Assembly (NCBI GenBank): GCA_020633465.1
Contig: JACKDN010000008.1
Span: 62,001-126,000 of the forward strand
From: Myxococcales bacterium
Lineage (GTDB): Bacteria > Myxococcota_A > Bradymonadia > UBA7976 > UBA1532
Direction of reading: 5' to 3'
Length of the DNA stretch: 64,000 nt
Shown: positions 55,004 through 63,300 of the stretch, one piece after another
Layout of the letters: every line of letters starts with the position of its first letter
Numbering within the stretch: the stretch's first letter is position 1
The notes under the pieces: model-generated
Database searches by the model: none
Seen by the model: only the letters and a program-made list of their open reading frames with translations
Told to the model about the DNA's origin: nothing
Made by a program: the position numbers and the translations under genes

Positions 55004-57436
55004 TCAGCGGCGCGCCAGCGCCTCGAGGTCGGCGCGCAGCGCCTCGCTGGCCTGCCACAGCGCCTGGGCGTCCGGGGCGCCGAGCATCGCGTTGACGTGG
55101 CCGTGGTAGGTGATGCCGTCCAGCTCACCCGCCCGCGACATCAGCGCCTGCCACGCGGGATCCTCCATCCGATCGCTCAGCATCCGCAGCGCCGCGAACT
55201 CGGCCTCCATGCCCTCGAGCGACAGGCCGTGCGGATCGGCCATCGCGTCGGGCCCGCTGAACTGCTGCATGCGCTCGGGCGCGATGACACCCTCGGCGAA
55301 GAAGCGCCCGCCCGACTGCAGGTAGGTGTCGTAGCCCACGAGCTCGGCCAGGGCCACGCGCGCCTCGGGCATCGCCGCCGCGCGCTGGATGCGCTCGTCC
55401 TCGAACAGGCGCCCCTCGACGCCGTTCGAGAGGAGGTCCTGCCCCAGCTCGACCATCGCCCGCTCGAAGTCGCGATCGAAGTACCCCAGGCGCTGGAAGC
55501 GGCGATCCCAGGGGTCCGGCCCGGGCGGCCGCTCCCAGGGGATGCGCGACACGGCGCGGATGCCCAGGATCTTCGCGTGCGCCGCCTGCAGCGCGGCCTG
55601 CAGGGCCTCGCACTCGGCCTCGCGCATGGCGCACTCGGAGGTCAGCAGGCCGGCCGTGCGATCCACCACCTGGAAGCGCTCGGCGGTCAGCACGGTCATC
55701 TGCCGGCGAAGCTCGGTGTGCAGCGGATCGCGCCCCACGACGGGCTGGGGCAGCGCGTCGGACCAGCAGTCCTCACCGTCGAGCTGCTCGAGCCAGGCCG
55801 GGAAGTACTCGGTCTCGATGATGCACTCGTTGAACACCTTGTCGCAGACCGACTCGATGGGGCGGACGCCCGGGATGTCCCGCCCCAGCTCGGAGGCCCG
55901 GCACACCACGGCCTCGAAGTACTCGATGCTGTCGCGCCCGGGATCGGGGTCCAGCTCGGCCAGGTCGCCGCACAACAGCGGCATGCAGCCGGCGGGGTCG
56001 TCGTACTCGTAGCAGACGTCCCGCGCGGCGTCGTCCCAGGCCGGCACGTAGCGGCCGCTGCACCAGCGGATCTGGCAGCGCTCGATGGCGTCCTCGGCCG
56101 AGTAGCCGTAGCCTCCGTCGTCGATCAGGGGCCAGCGATCGGCGATGTCGTCGATGTGGCCGATGCGGCCCGCCGTGACGTCGTCGCACACGCCGTCGAG
56201 GTACTGCTGGCTGACGCCCTGCTTGCAGATGAACATGCCGTAGGCCAGCGTCTTCAGCGTCTGGTACTCGGCGGGCGTCACGCCGGCGGCCACCTGGGCG
56301 TTCAGGTTCTGGCAGCGCTGGCGGTTCATCTGGTTGATGCCTTCGTTCTCGGGCTGGAAGTCCTCGTTGCAGGCGCGGCTGCCGTTGGGCCAGGTGAAGT
56401 CGGCGGGATCGCACACCGCCCCGCACGACCAGCGCGCCGAGTTGACGACGTCGATGCGGTAGGCGTCGCCGGCGTTGCCGCCCTGCGCCGCGCCGGGCGC
56501 CCAGACCGTGCCCGGCAGGTTGTCGATGATCGCCGAGGCCGGGTACTGGCTGGTCGGCGGCACGATCTGGAACACGTTCATCAGCTTGTTGCGCATCACC
56601 TGCACCAGCGAGAAGCGATCCTGATCGGGCAGCAGCGGCAGGTAGCCGCAGGCGTCGCTGCCGAAGTTCACCGCGATCAGATCGTCGTCCGCGTCCTTCT
56701 GGTAGGCGTCGACGGCCTGCGCGTCGAAGACGATCTGGAAGGACTGCGCGTTGTCCTGCAGCCAGGCGGTGTCGCACGACCCGCCGTTGCTGCAGGCGCT
56801 GTCGGCGATGTGGCCCTGGAACTCGTGGGTGGCCTCGTGCACCAGCGTGCTGCCGCGGTCGAAGGCCGACTTGTTCCAGAACCACGGAAAGTACAGCGTG
56901 ATCGCGGAGTTGCTGTTGGGGTTGCTCGCGAAGGTGAAGCGCGGCGGGCCGGGCGGATCGTCGTCGTCGTGGCACTGCCAGCGGTGGCCCTCTTCGCTGA
57001 CGTAGAACGAGACGTACTGCGACAGCCACAGCACCACGGGGATGTTGTTGGGCAGCGTCGCGCCCGGCGTCGCGGTGTGGTTCAGGGTGTCGTTGTCGCG
57101 CGCTTCGCCCGGCATGTCGGTGGCGTAGGCGCCGTTGACGACGCGGGCGCCCCAGCGGTCCGGGTTGCAGACGTTGGTCGACGAGAGGAAGCCGTCGTCC
57201 CAGTAGTCCCAGTTCTCGTCGAGGCCCATGTGGGTGATCACGCGGTTGGTGATCGACTGCCGGCGGGCGCCGCTGCTGCAGACGTCGGCGGTGATCCAGT
57301 CGTCGCCGGTCTGCGACGAGGGCGACCAGGTCCAGATGTCGAAGAAGTCGGGCGTCGGCGGGCACTGCGCCCGCGCGGCCAGGGGCAGCGTCAGCGCCAG
57401 CGCGCCGACGGCGAGGATGCGTCGGAAGCCGTGCAT
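55004..57436 (-). CDS. Secreted zinc metalloprotease-like protein (HExxH)
   Basis: 810 residues from ATG 57436, preceded by GGAGG. A signal peptide (ILAVGALALTLPLAARAQ) is followed by a domain of about 190 residues. HEATHEFQGH has H200, E201 and H204, the zincin active-site motif, within GSTLVHEATHEFQGHIADSAC. A further acidic or His ligand is not obvious. Cysteines are frequent up to about residue 560; the last 250 residues are helical. The family is not one I recognise. The start is 2 nt from the stop of the upstream lipoprotein, so the two are co-expressed. Its stop abuts that of the convergent MYXO-CTERM gene. Confidence 0.75.
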   Translation of the reverse strand: MHGFRRILAVGALALTLPLAARAQCPPTPDFFDIWTWSPSSQTGDDWITADVCSSGARRQSITNRVITHMGLDENWDYWDDGFLSSTNVCNPDRWGARVVNGAYATDMPGEARDNDTLNHTATPGATLPNNIPVVLWLSQYVSFYVSEEGHRWQCHDDDDPPGPPRFTFASNPNSNSAITLYFPWFWNKSAFDRGSTLVHEATHEFQGHIADSACSNGGSCDTAWLQDNAQSFQIVFDAQAVDAYQKDADDDLIAVNFGSDACGYLPLLPDQDRFSLVQVMRNKLMNVFQIVPPTSQYPASAIIDNLPGTVWAPGAAQGGNAGDAYRIDVVNSARWSCGAVCDPADFTWPNGSRACNEDFQPENEGINQMNRQRCQNLNAQVAAGVTPAEYQTLKTLAYGMFICKQGVSQQYLDGVCDDVTAGRIGHIDDIADRWPLIDDGGYGYSAEDAIERCQIRWCSGRYVPAWDDAARDVCYEYDDPAGCMPLLCGDLAELDPDPGRDSIEYFEAVVCRASELGRDIPGVRPIESVCDKVFNECIIETEYFPAWLEQLDGEDCWSDALPQPVVGRDPLHTELRRQMTVLTAERFQVVDRTAGLLTSECAMREAECEALQAALQAAHAKILGIRAVSRIPWERPPGPDPWDRRFQRLGYFDRDFERAMVELGQDLLSNGVEGRLFEDERIQRAAAMPEARVALAELVGYDTYLQSGGRFFAEGVIAPERMQQFSGPDAMADPHGLSLEGMEAEFAALRMLSDRMEDPAWQALMSRAGELDGITYHGHVNAMLGAPDAQALWQASEALRADLEALARR

Positions 57437-57438
57437 GA

Positions 57439-58311
57439 TCACCTCCACTGGTACAGGCGGTAGTGCTGGTCGCGGGGCAGCGCGTTGCGCAGGGCGGCCT
57501 TGGCCCGCACGCGCGGCAGCGCCTCGAAGACCGCGCGCACCGCGTGGCGGCGGTCGTGGGTGTCGGGCGAGGCGACCAGGCGCAGCAGCTGCTCGAGGGC
57601 GCGCTCGCTGCCCGCCGCGGCCCGGCGGCCGAGGGCCCAGGTGGCCACCTGCGCGGTCAGATCCTCGGGCGCGGGGTCGACGGGGTGGAAGCCCTCGGGC
57701 CAGGGCGGCACGTCCATGCCGCCCAGCTCGGCCAGCCAGTCGATGCTGGCGTCGCTGTGCACCAGGCTGGACAGGCGCAGGCACACGAGCATCGTGTCGC
57801 GGGCGTGCACCGGCACCGGGCGGCAGCGCTCGACGATGCGATCGGCGGCCCGGGCGCCGCCCTCGGCCAACATGCGGGACGCGTCGGCCAGGGCCAGCTC
57901 GCGGGCGCGGGCCGAGGCCTCGTCGGTGGGCCGGGCGCGCCAGGCGTCCACCATCATCGCCAGGGGGGCGTCCATGGGGTCGGCGTCGGGGGCTGCGGGG
58001 TCGAACAGCGGCGGCGGTGGGGGTGCCTCGTCGGGCGGCGCCGAGACGCCCAGATCGCCCGGCCCGGCGTCGGTGGGCGCGGCGTCGGCGGCCGCGTCGG
58101 GCGGCGCGGCGTCGGTGGCGGCGTCGGCCAAGGCGGCGTCGGTGGGCGCCGCGTCCCGCGCCCGCGCGTCGGCCGCGGCGTCCGGTCTCGGCCCGCGGTC
58201 GGCCGCCGCGGCGTCCATCACCGGCGGCCCCGCGTCGGCCGCGGGATCGTCGTCGTCCGGGCAGCCCCACAAGAGCAGCGCCCCGAGCAGCCAGGCTCTG
58301 TTGCGTCCCAT
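57439..58311 (-). CDS. Lipoprotein with Asp/Ala/Pro-rich linker, helical repeat domain
   Basis: 290 residues from ATG 58311. NRAWLLGALLLWGC is a lipoprotein signal; DDDDP after the Cys favours an outer-membrane or surface location. A linker of about 95 residues of DAAPTDAALADAATDAA-type repeats follows. From about 120 the sequence is helical with HEAT-like spacing (ARELALADASRMLAEGGARAADRIVERC, VATWALGRRAAAGSERALEQLLRL). No enzyme motif. Encoded 2 nt before the secreted metalloprotease, so possibly its partner or inhibitor. Confidence 0.75.
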   Translation of the reverse strand: MGRNRAWLLGALLLWGCPDDDDPAADAGPPVMDAAAADRGPRPDAAADARARDAAPTDAALADAATDAAPPDAAADAAPTDAGPGDLGVSAPPDEAPPPPPLFDPAAPDADPMDAPLAMMVDAWRARPTDEASARARELALADASRMLAEGGARAADRIVERCRPVPVHARDTMLVCLRLSSLVHSDASIDWLAELGGMDVPPWPEGFHPVDPAPEDLTAQVATWALGRRAAAGSERALEQLLRLVASPDTHDRRHAVRAVFEALPRVRAKAALRNALPRDQHYRLYQWR

Positions 58312-58461
58312 GTCTCCTCCCTTCGAGCGCGCCCCCGCGCGCCGGCCGTCCAGATCGGTGACCCGGCGGGCCGCGAGGTCGCGGCGCAGACGAAACCAAT
58401 GGGAGGGGGCGGTCAATCCCGGGGCTCGGGGCCGCTGGGCGCGGCGGACCGATCGATCCGC

Positions 58462-59832
58462 TCAGGCCGGAGCGAACCGCGCGGTGAAGTGGCGCAGGAA
58501 GCGGGGGGCCTCGGTCAAACGCAGGCCGCGCAGGGCGTCGCGGCGCTCGAACACCTCGAGGATGGCCTCGACGACGTAGTCCATGTGGCTCTGCGTGTAG
58601 ACGCGCCGGGGGATGGCCAGGCGCACCAGATCCCAGCGGGCCGGGTGCTCTTCGCCGGTGTGCGGGTCGAAGCCGAACATCACCGTGCCGATCTCGCAGG
58701 CGCGGATGCCGGCGTGGCGGTACAGCTCGACGGCCAGCGCCCAGCCCGGGTACTGCAGGGGCGGGACGTGCGGCAGGAAGCCGCGGGCGTCGAGGTACAC
58801 GGCGTGGCCGCCGGCGGGCTGCACCACCGGCACGCCGCCGCGCACCAGCGCGTCGCAGACGTAGGCCGTCGAGGCCGCGCGGTACTGCAGGTAGTCCTCG
58901 TCGAGCACCTCGTCCAGGCCCACCGCGATGGCGTCCAGATCGCGCCCGGACAGGCCGCCGTAGGTCGGATAGCCCTCGGTCAGGATCAGCAGATCCTTCT
59001 CCTGCGCCGCCAGCGCGGGATCGCGCGTGCACAGGAAGCCGCCCATGTTGGCGAAGGCGTCCTTCTTGGCCGACATGGTGCAGCCGTCGGCCAGGTCGAA
59101 CATGGCCTTGGCGATGGCGCGCACCGGCGTGTCGGCGAAGCCGGGCTCGCGCTGCTTGATGAACCAGGCGTTCTCGGCGAAGCGGCAGGCGTCGAGGTAG
59201 AACGGGACGCCGTGCCGGCGCGCGACGGCGCTGACCGCGCGGATGTTCGCCATGGACACGGGCTGCCCACCGCCCGAGTTGTTCGTGACGGTCAGCATCA
59301 CCAGCGGCACGTTCGCCGCGCCCTCCTTCGCGATGAGCGCCTCGAGGGCGGCGACGTCCATGTCGCCCTTGAACGGCGACGGATCGGCCGGATCGGCGGC
59401 CGCCGCGCAGGGCAGGTCGACCGCGCGGCCGCCGTTGACCTCGATGTTGGCGCGGGTGGTGTCGAAGTGGGTGTTGTTCGGCACCACCATGCCCGGCTTC
59501 ACCAGCAGCCCGAACAGGATGCGCTCGGCCGCGCGGCCCTGGTGCGTCGGCACGACGTGCTCGAAGCCGAAGACCCGCTGCACTGCGTCCTGGAAGCGGT
59601 ACCACGAGCGCGCGCCGGCGTAGGACTCGTCGCCGCGCATGATGGCCGCCCAGCCCTCGGCCGACATCGCGCTGGTGCCCGAGTCGGTCAGCAGATCGAT
59701 GATCACGTCCTCGGCGCGCAGCAGGAACGGGTTCAGGCCGGCCTGCTCGATCAGCCGCGCGCGCTCGGCCGGCGTCGTCAGCCGGATGGGCTCGACGACC
59801 TTGATGCGGAAGGGCTCGATGATGGTCTTCAC
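58462..59832 (-). CDS. Tryptophanase/tyrosine phenol-lyase (beta-eliminating lyase)
   Basis: 456 residues, full family length. PLP-dependent enzymes splitting Trp to indole or Tyr to phenol, with pyruvate and ammonia. LLTDSGTSAMSAEGWAAIMRGDESYAG and VVPTHQGRAAERI are shared signatures, DACRFAENAWFIKQRE lies before the PLP lysine, and K257 in MSAKKDAFANMGGFL is the Schiff-base residue. PTYGGLSGRDLDAIAVGL and GGHAVYLDARGFLPHVP follow. SAKKD and FIKQRE favour tryptophanase, while PFKGDMD and IPRRVYTQSHMD occur in both branches, so the substrate is not settled. It lies 22 nt downstream of menB on the same strand. Confidence 0.85.
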   Translation of the reverse strand: MKTIIEPFRIKVVEPIRLTTPAERARLIEQAGLNPFLLRAEDVIIDLLTDSGTSAMSAEGWAAIMRGDESYAGARSWYRFQDAVQRVFGFEHVVPTHQGRAAERILFGLLVKPGMVVPNNTHFDTTRANIEVNGGRAVDLPCAAAADPADPSPFKGDMDVAALEALIAKEGAANVPLVMLTVTNNSGGGQPVSMANIRAVSAVARRHGVPFYLDACRFAENAWFIKQREPGFADTPVRAIAKAMFDLADGCTMSAKKDAFANMGGFLCTRDPALAAQEKDLLILTEGYPTYGGLSGRDLDAIAVGLDEVLDEDYLQYRAASTAYVCDALVRGGVPVVQPAGGHAVYLDARGFLPHVPPLQYPGWALAVELYRHAGIRACEIGTVMFGFDPHTGEEHPARWDLVRLAIPRRVYTQSHMDYVVEAILEVFERRDALRGLRLTEAPRFLRHFTARFAPA

Positions 59833-59854
59833 GGCGCTGCCCCGCTCTCGCTGC

Positions 59855-60751
59855 TCAGTAATGCCAGGGGAACTTGCGGTAGTCCTGCGGGCGCTTCTCG
59901 AGGAAGGCGTCCCGCCCCTCGCGCGCCTCGTCGGTGCCGTAGGCCAGCCGCGTCGCCTCGCCGGCGAACAGCTGCTGGCCCACGAGCCCGTCGTCGATCA
60001 GGTTGAACCCGAACTTCAGCATGCGCATGGCCGTGGGGCTCTTGCCGTTGATCACGCGCCCCCACTCGAGCGCCGTCGCCTCGAGGTCGGCGTGCGGGAT
60101 CACGGCGTTCACCATGCCCATCTCGAAGGCCTGCTGCGCGGTGTAATCGAAGCCGAGGAAGAACACCTCGCGGGCCCGCTTCTGGCCGGCCATGCGCGCC
60201 AGGTAGGCCGAGCCGTAGCCGCTGTCGAAGCTGGCCACGTCGGGATCGGTCTGCTTGAAGCGCGCGTGCTCGGCGCTGGCGATCGTCAGGTCGCAGACGA
60301 CGTGCAGGCTGTGCCCGCCGCCCACCGCCCAGCCCGGCACCACCGCGATGACCACCTTGGGCATGAACCGGATCAGCCGCTGCACCTCGAGGATGTGCAG
60401 CCGCCCCAGCCGCGCGGGATCGACCTGCCCCGCCGTGTCGCCCTCGTACTTGTAGCCGTCCTTCCCGCGGATGCGCTGATCCCCGCCCGACGAGAAGGCC
60501 CAGCCGCCGTCCTTGGGCGACGGCCCGTTGCCGGTCAGCAGCACGCAGCCCACGTCGCTCCACTGGCGCGCGTGCTCGAGCGCCGTGAACAGCTCGTCCA
60601 CCGTCTTCGGCCGGAACGCGTTGCGGCAGTCGGCCCGGTCGAACGCGATGCGCACCGTGCCGTGCGCCTTGGCGCGGTGATAGGTGATGTCGCTGAAGTC
60701 GAAGCCGGGGACGAGGTCCCACGCGGCCGGGTCGAAGATCTCGGAGACCAT
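59855..60751 (-). CDS. menB: 1,4-dihydroxy-2-naphthoyl-CoA synthase MenB
   Basis: 298 residues, crotonase fold. It closes the ring of o-succinylbenzoyl-CoA in menaquinone synthesis. WAFSSGGDQRIRGKDGYKYEG is the MenB-specific active-site loop. The second oxyanion glycine lies in PGWAVGGGHSLHVVCDLTIAS, with FKQTDPDVASFDSGYGSAYLARMAG and the Tyr-containing C-terminus (QDYRKFPWHY) typical of MenB. No other men gene is in the window. The tryptophanase-like gene follows after 22 nt. Confidence 0.93.
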   Translation of the reverse strand: MVSEIFDPAAWDLVPGFDFSDITYHRAKAHGTVRIAFDRADCRNAFRPKTVDELFTALEHARQWSDVGCVLLTGNGPSPKDGGWAFSSGGDQRIRGKDGYKYEGDTAGQVDPARLGRLHILEVQRLIRFMPKVVIAVVPGWAVGGGHSLHVVCDLTIASAEHARFKQTDPDVASFDSGYGSAYLARMAGQKRAREVFFLGFDYTAQQAFEMGMVNAVIPHADLEATALEWGRVINGKSPTAMRMLKFGFNLIDDGLVGQQLFAGEATRLAYGTDEAREGRDAFLEKRPQDYRKFPWHY

Positions 60752-60859
60752 GGCGTCCTCGGGCGTCGTTCGCCGCGACGGCTACCCCGCCCCGCCCCCG
60801 GCGTCAAGCGCCGCGCATCCCCTTGGGTGGCGCGCCGGCCTGCGGTAGCCTGCCGACCC

Positions 60860-61693
60860 ATGAGACACACCCTCGCCGTCCTCACCGCCGCCGCGCTGCT
60901 CGCGAGCGCGGCCGACGCCGTCGCCGCGGGCTGGACCCAGCCCACCGGCGGCCTCTACCTCAAGCTGTGGGAGCGCAGCCTGGTCGGCACCAACGCCTAC
61001 CTCGCCGACGGCAGCGCGGGCGAGGTGCCCGAGACCTACCTCGACCAGGCGCTGAACGTGTACCTCGAGTACGGCCTGACCGACGCCCTCACCCTGGTCG
61101 CCTTCGGGGCGCCGGTGGGCTACGCGGCCTACGGCGACGAGGGCGCCGTCTACGTCGGCCCGCTGGCCGCCGGCCTGCGCTACGGCCTGCCCCTGGGCCG
61201 CGCGCGCGTCGCCGTCGAGGCGCACTACGGTTACGCCCCCGACGTCGGCACCGACAGCCTGGGCAGCGGCGTCGTCGACGGCGAGCCCTTCGCCTACGTG
61301 CCGGCCGTCGAGACCCACCGGGTCGAGGGCGAGCTGCAGCTCGGCGTGCCCCTGTCCTTCGGCTGGACCGCCGCCAGCGCCGGCTACCGCTGGCTCAGCC
61401 ACGACGACCTCGATCCGGTCCTCTACGGCTTCGCCCAGCTCGGCTGGCAGGCCAGCGCCGCCTGGGTGCTCGACCTGCACTTCAACCTGCACGAGCCCAG
61501 CGGCGTCGACATCGAGGCCACCAACGTCGCCGGCGTCGGGCAGACCCGCTACCTGGGCTTCGGCGTCGGGGCCAGCTGGTGGTTCGCCCAGCAGTGGGCC
61601 CTTGCGCTGGGCTTCGAGGGCGTCGCCTACGCCCAGAGCAACGCGGCCACGCCCACCCTCACCGTCGGCGTCGAGTACAGCTCGACCCGCTGA
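60860..61693 (+). CDS. Outer-membrane beta-barrel protein (transporter-like)
   Basis: 277 residues from ATG 60860. A signal peptide (TLAVLTAAALLASAADAVAAG) is followed by alternating amphipathic strands: GGLYLKLWERSLVGTNAYLAD, ALNVYLEYGLTDALTLVAFGAPVGYA, TRYLGFGVGASWWFAQQWALALGFEGVAYAQ and others. The ending LTVGVEYSSTR does not finish in Phe as most barrels do. Size and strand count (about 12-14) suit a small porin-like or transporter-like barrel. Cargo unknown. It converges with the heme operon 3 nt away, which makes a role in heme passage thinkable but unsupported. Confidence 0.7.
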   Translation: MRHTLAVLTAAALLASAADAVAAGWTQPTGGLYLKLWERSLVGTNAYLADGSAGEVPETYLDQALNVYLEYGLTDALTLVAFGAPVGYAAYGDEGAVYVGPLAAGLRYGLPLGRARVAVEAHYGYAPDVGTDSLGSGVVDGEPFAYVPAVETHRVEGELQLGVPLSFGWTAASAGYRWLSHDDLDPVLYGFAQLGWQASAAWVLDLHFNLHEPSGVDIEATNVAGVGQTRYLGFGVGASWWFAQQWALALGFEGVAYAQSNAATPTLTVGVEYSSTR

Positions 61694-61696
61694 CGC

Positions 61697-62497
61697 TCAG
61701 GCCATCGCCGCCCGCGCGCGCCGCACCAGATCCACCACCGTCGTCCGCAGGTTGCCCGCGTCGGCCTCGCGCTCGAAAGACACGTGGCACAGGCCGTCCG
61801 GCCCCTCGGTGCGCATCAGCAGGCCGGTCCGGTCGAGCGACACCAGGCGCGCGCCCTCGGGCGTCACCCCTCCCAGCCCCCGGCAGATGTCGATCAGCGC
61901 GTCGGCGTGATCGGCGTTCATGTGCTCCACGGCGCCGCCTGCGGTGTCCTCGAGGCCCCCCGCCAGCGCGGGCCGCAGCACCTTGTCGGCGGCCAGCCAG
62001 TGGATGCGCCCGAAGCCCCCGATGAACCGCACGGCCACCACGGTCTCCATGCGCCACAGGTCGAAGTCGTGGGTCAGCGCGTAGTCCTTCGCCCCCGGCA
62101 CCCGCTCGCGGTACCGCGCGAACAGCGCGTCGTGCGCCTCGTCGTCCAGCAGCGCCGCGCCCGCCAACGCCTCGCCCGCCCGCCGCGCCGGCGCCAACGG
62201 CACCATGTGCCCGGTCAGCCCCACCCGCCAGGTCACCTGGGGATCCTCCGCGGTCGCGGGATCGCGCACGAACAGCGTCGCGCGGTCGTCGCGCCGCAGG
62301 TTGGCGGTGTGCGCCGCGATGCGCGCCAGGTACACCAGCGGCCGCCCCTCGCCGTCCAGCGCGTAGGGCACCACCGAGCCGAAGGGGAAGCCCCGCAGCG
62401 CCGGCTTCGCGGCCAGCGTGCACAGCGTCGCCACGTGCGCCCCGCGCAGCAGGCCGCGCACCTCGTCGCCCAGCGCCTCGTCGTCGGTCGTCTTCAT
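61697..62497 (-). CDS. HugZ-like heme-utilisation protein (split-barrel FMN-binding plus DUF2470)
   Basis: 266 residues. The N-terminal half (LLRGAHVATLCTLAAKPALRGFPFGSVVPYALDGEGRPLVYLARIAAHTANLRRDDRATLFV) is the pyridoxamine-oxidase-like split barrel. GGFGRIHWLAADKV and AVEHMNADHADALIDICRGLGG form the DUF2470 C-terminal domain, as in HugZ/HutZ heme oxygenase-like proteins. The ATG overlaps the ATPase gene stop by 4 nt. Together with the heme-type ABC genes this supports heme iron release or storage in the cytosol. Confidence 0.88.
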   Translation of the reverse strand: MKTTDDEALGDEVRGLLRGAHVATLCTLAAKPALRGFPFGSVVPYALDGEGRPLVYLARIAAHTANLRRDDRATLFVRDPATAEDPQVTWRVGLTGHMVPLAPARRAGEALAGAALLDDEAHDALFARYRERVPGAKDYALTHDFDLWRMETVVAVRFIGGFGRIHWLAADKVLRPALAGGLEDTAGGAVEHMNADHADALIDICRGLGGVTPEGARLVSLDRTGLLMRTEGPDGLCHVSFEREADAGNLRTTVVDLVRRARAAMA

Positions 62498-63300
62498 CGC
62501 TCCACCTCACCCTCTGCGCGCCCCGCGGGCGCGACCGTCACGAAGCGGCCGCCGGCCGCCTCCAGGATCTCCACCGGCACCCCGTACACCGTCGACAGCA
62601 CCCCGGCGCGCAGCACCGCGCCCGGCCGCCCGGCGGCCACGCGGCGCCCGCCGCCCAGCAGCACCACCTCGTCGGCGTAGCGCACCGCCTCGTTCAGATC
62701 GTGCAGCACGCACAGCACCCCGCCCCCCGCCGCCGCGAAGGCGCGCGCGCAGGCCAGCGCCGCGTGCGCCGCGCCCAGGTCCAGCGCCGCCGTCGGCTCG
62801 TCCAGCAGCAGGTACCGCCCCGCCGGCGCGTCGCCCCACACCTGCGCCAGCGCCCGCGCCAGGCTCACCCGCTGCCGCTCGCCGCCCGACAGGCCGGGGA
62901 ACGGCCGCGCCGCCAGGTGCGCCGCGCCCGCCCGCCGCAGCGCCGCGTCCACCGCCGCGTGATCGGCCGCGTTGCCGCGCCCGCCGTGCGGCAGCCGCCC
63001 CATCAGCACCACCTCGGCGACGGGGAACGGGAACGCCAGCGTCGCGTCCTGCCGCATCACCGCGCGCCGCCGCGCCAGCGCGCGCGGGCTCAGCGATCCC
63101 AGCGGCTCGCCGTCGAGCAGCACGGCGCCGCTCGCCGGCCGCAGATCGCCGGCCAGCGCCCCCAGCAGCGTGCTCTTGCCCGCCCCGTTCGGGCCGACGA
63201 CGGCCACGACCTGCCCGGGCCGCACGCGCACGTCGACCTCGCGCAGCACCGCGCGGTCGCCGCGGTGAACGGTCAGGCAGCGCGACTCGAGCGCGCTCAC
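62494..63300 (-). CDS. hmuV: Heme ABC transporter ATP-binding protein HmuV
   Basis: 268 residues from GTG 63300. VVGPNGAGKSTLLGALAGDL is Walker A, RRRAVMRQDATLAFPFPVAEVVLMGR is the Q-loop segment with the HmuV-like FPFxVxExVxMGR, LSGGERQRVSLARALAQ is the ABC signature, YLLLDEPTAALD is Walker B, and VLHDLNEAVRYADEVVLL carries the switch His. It energises heme import through the FecCD-type permease encoded upstream; that gene's stop overlaps this start (GTGA). Confidence 0.93.
   Translation of the reverse strand: MSALESRCLTVHRGDRAVLREVDVRVRPGQVVAVVGPNGAGKSTLLGALAGDLRPASGAVLLDGEPLGSLSPRALARRRAVMRQDATLAFPFPVAEVVLMGRLPHGGRGNAADHAAVDAALRRAGAAHLAARPFPGLSGGERQRVSLARALAQVWGDAPAGRYLLLDEPTAALDLGAAHAALACARAFAAAGGGVLCVLHDLNEAVRYADEVVLLGGGRRVAAGRPGAVLRAGVLSTVYGVPVEILEAAGGRFVTVAPAGRAEGEVER

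Noticed and set aside
55097..57463. 788-codon ORF on the plus strand opposite the metalloprotease gene
   Set aside because: No signal, domain or start site; repeats of Arg/Gly/Val/His typical of the antisense of GC-rich genes. The minus-strand gene has a signal peptide, HExxH and normal composition.
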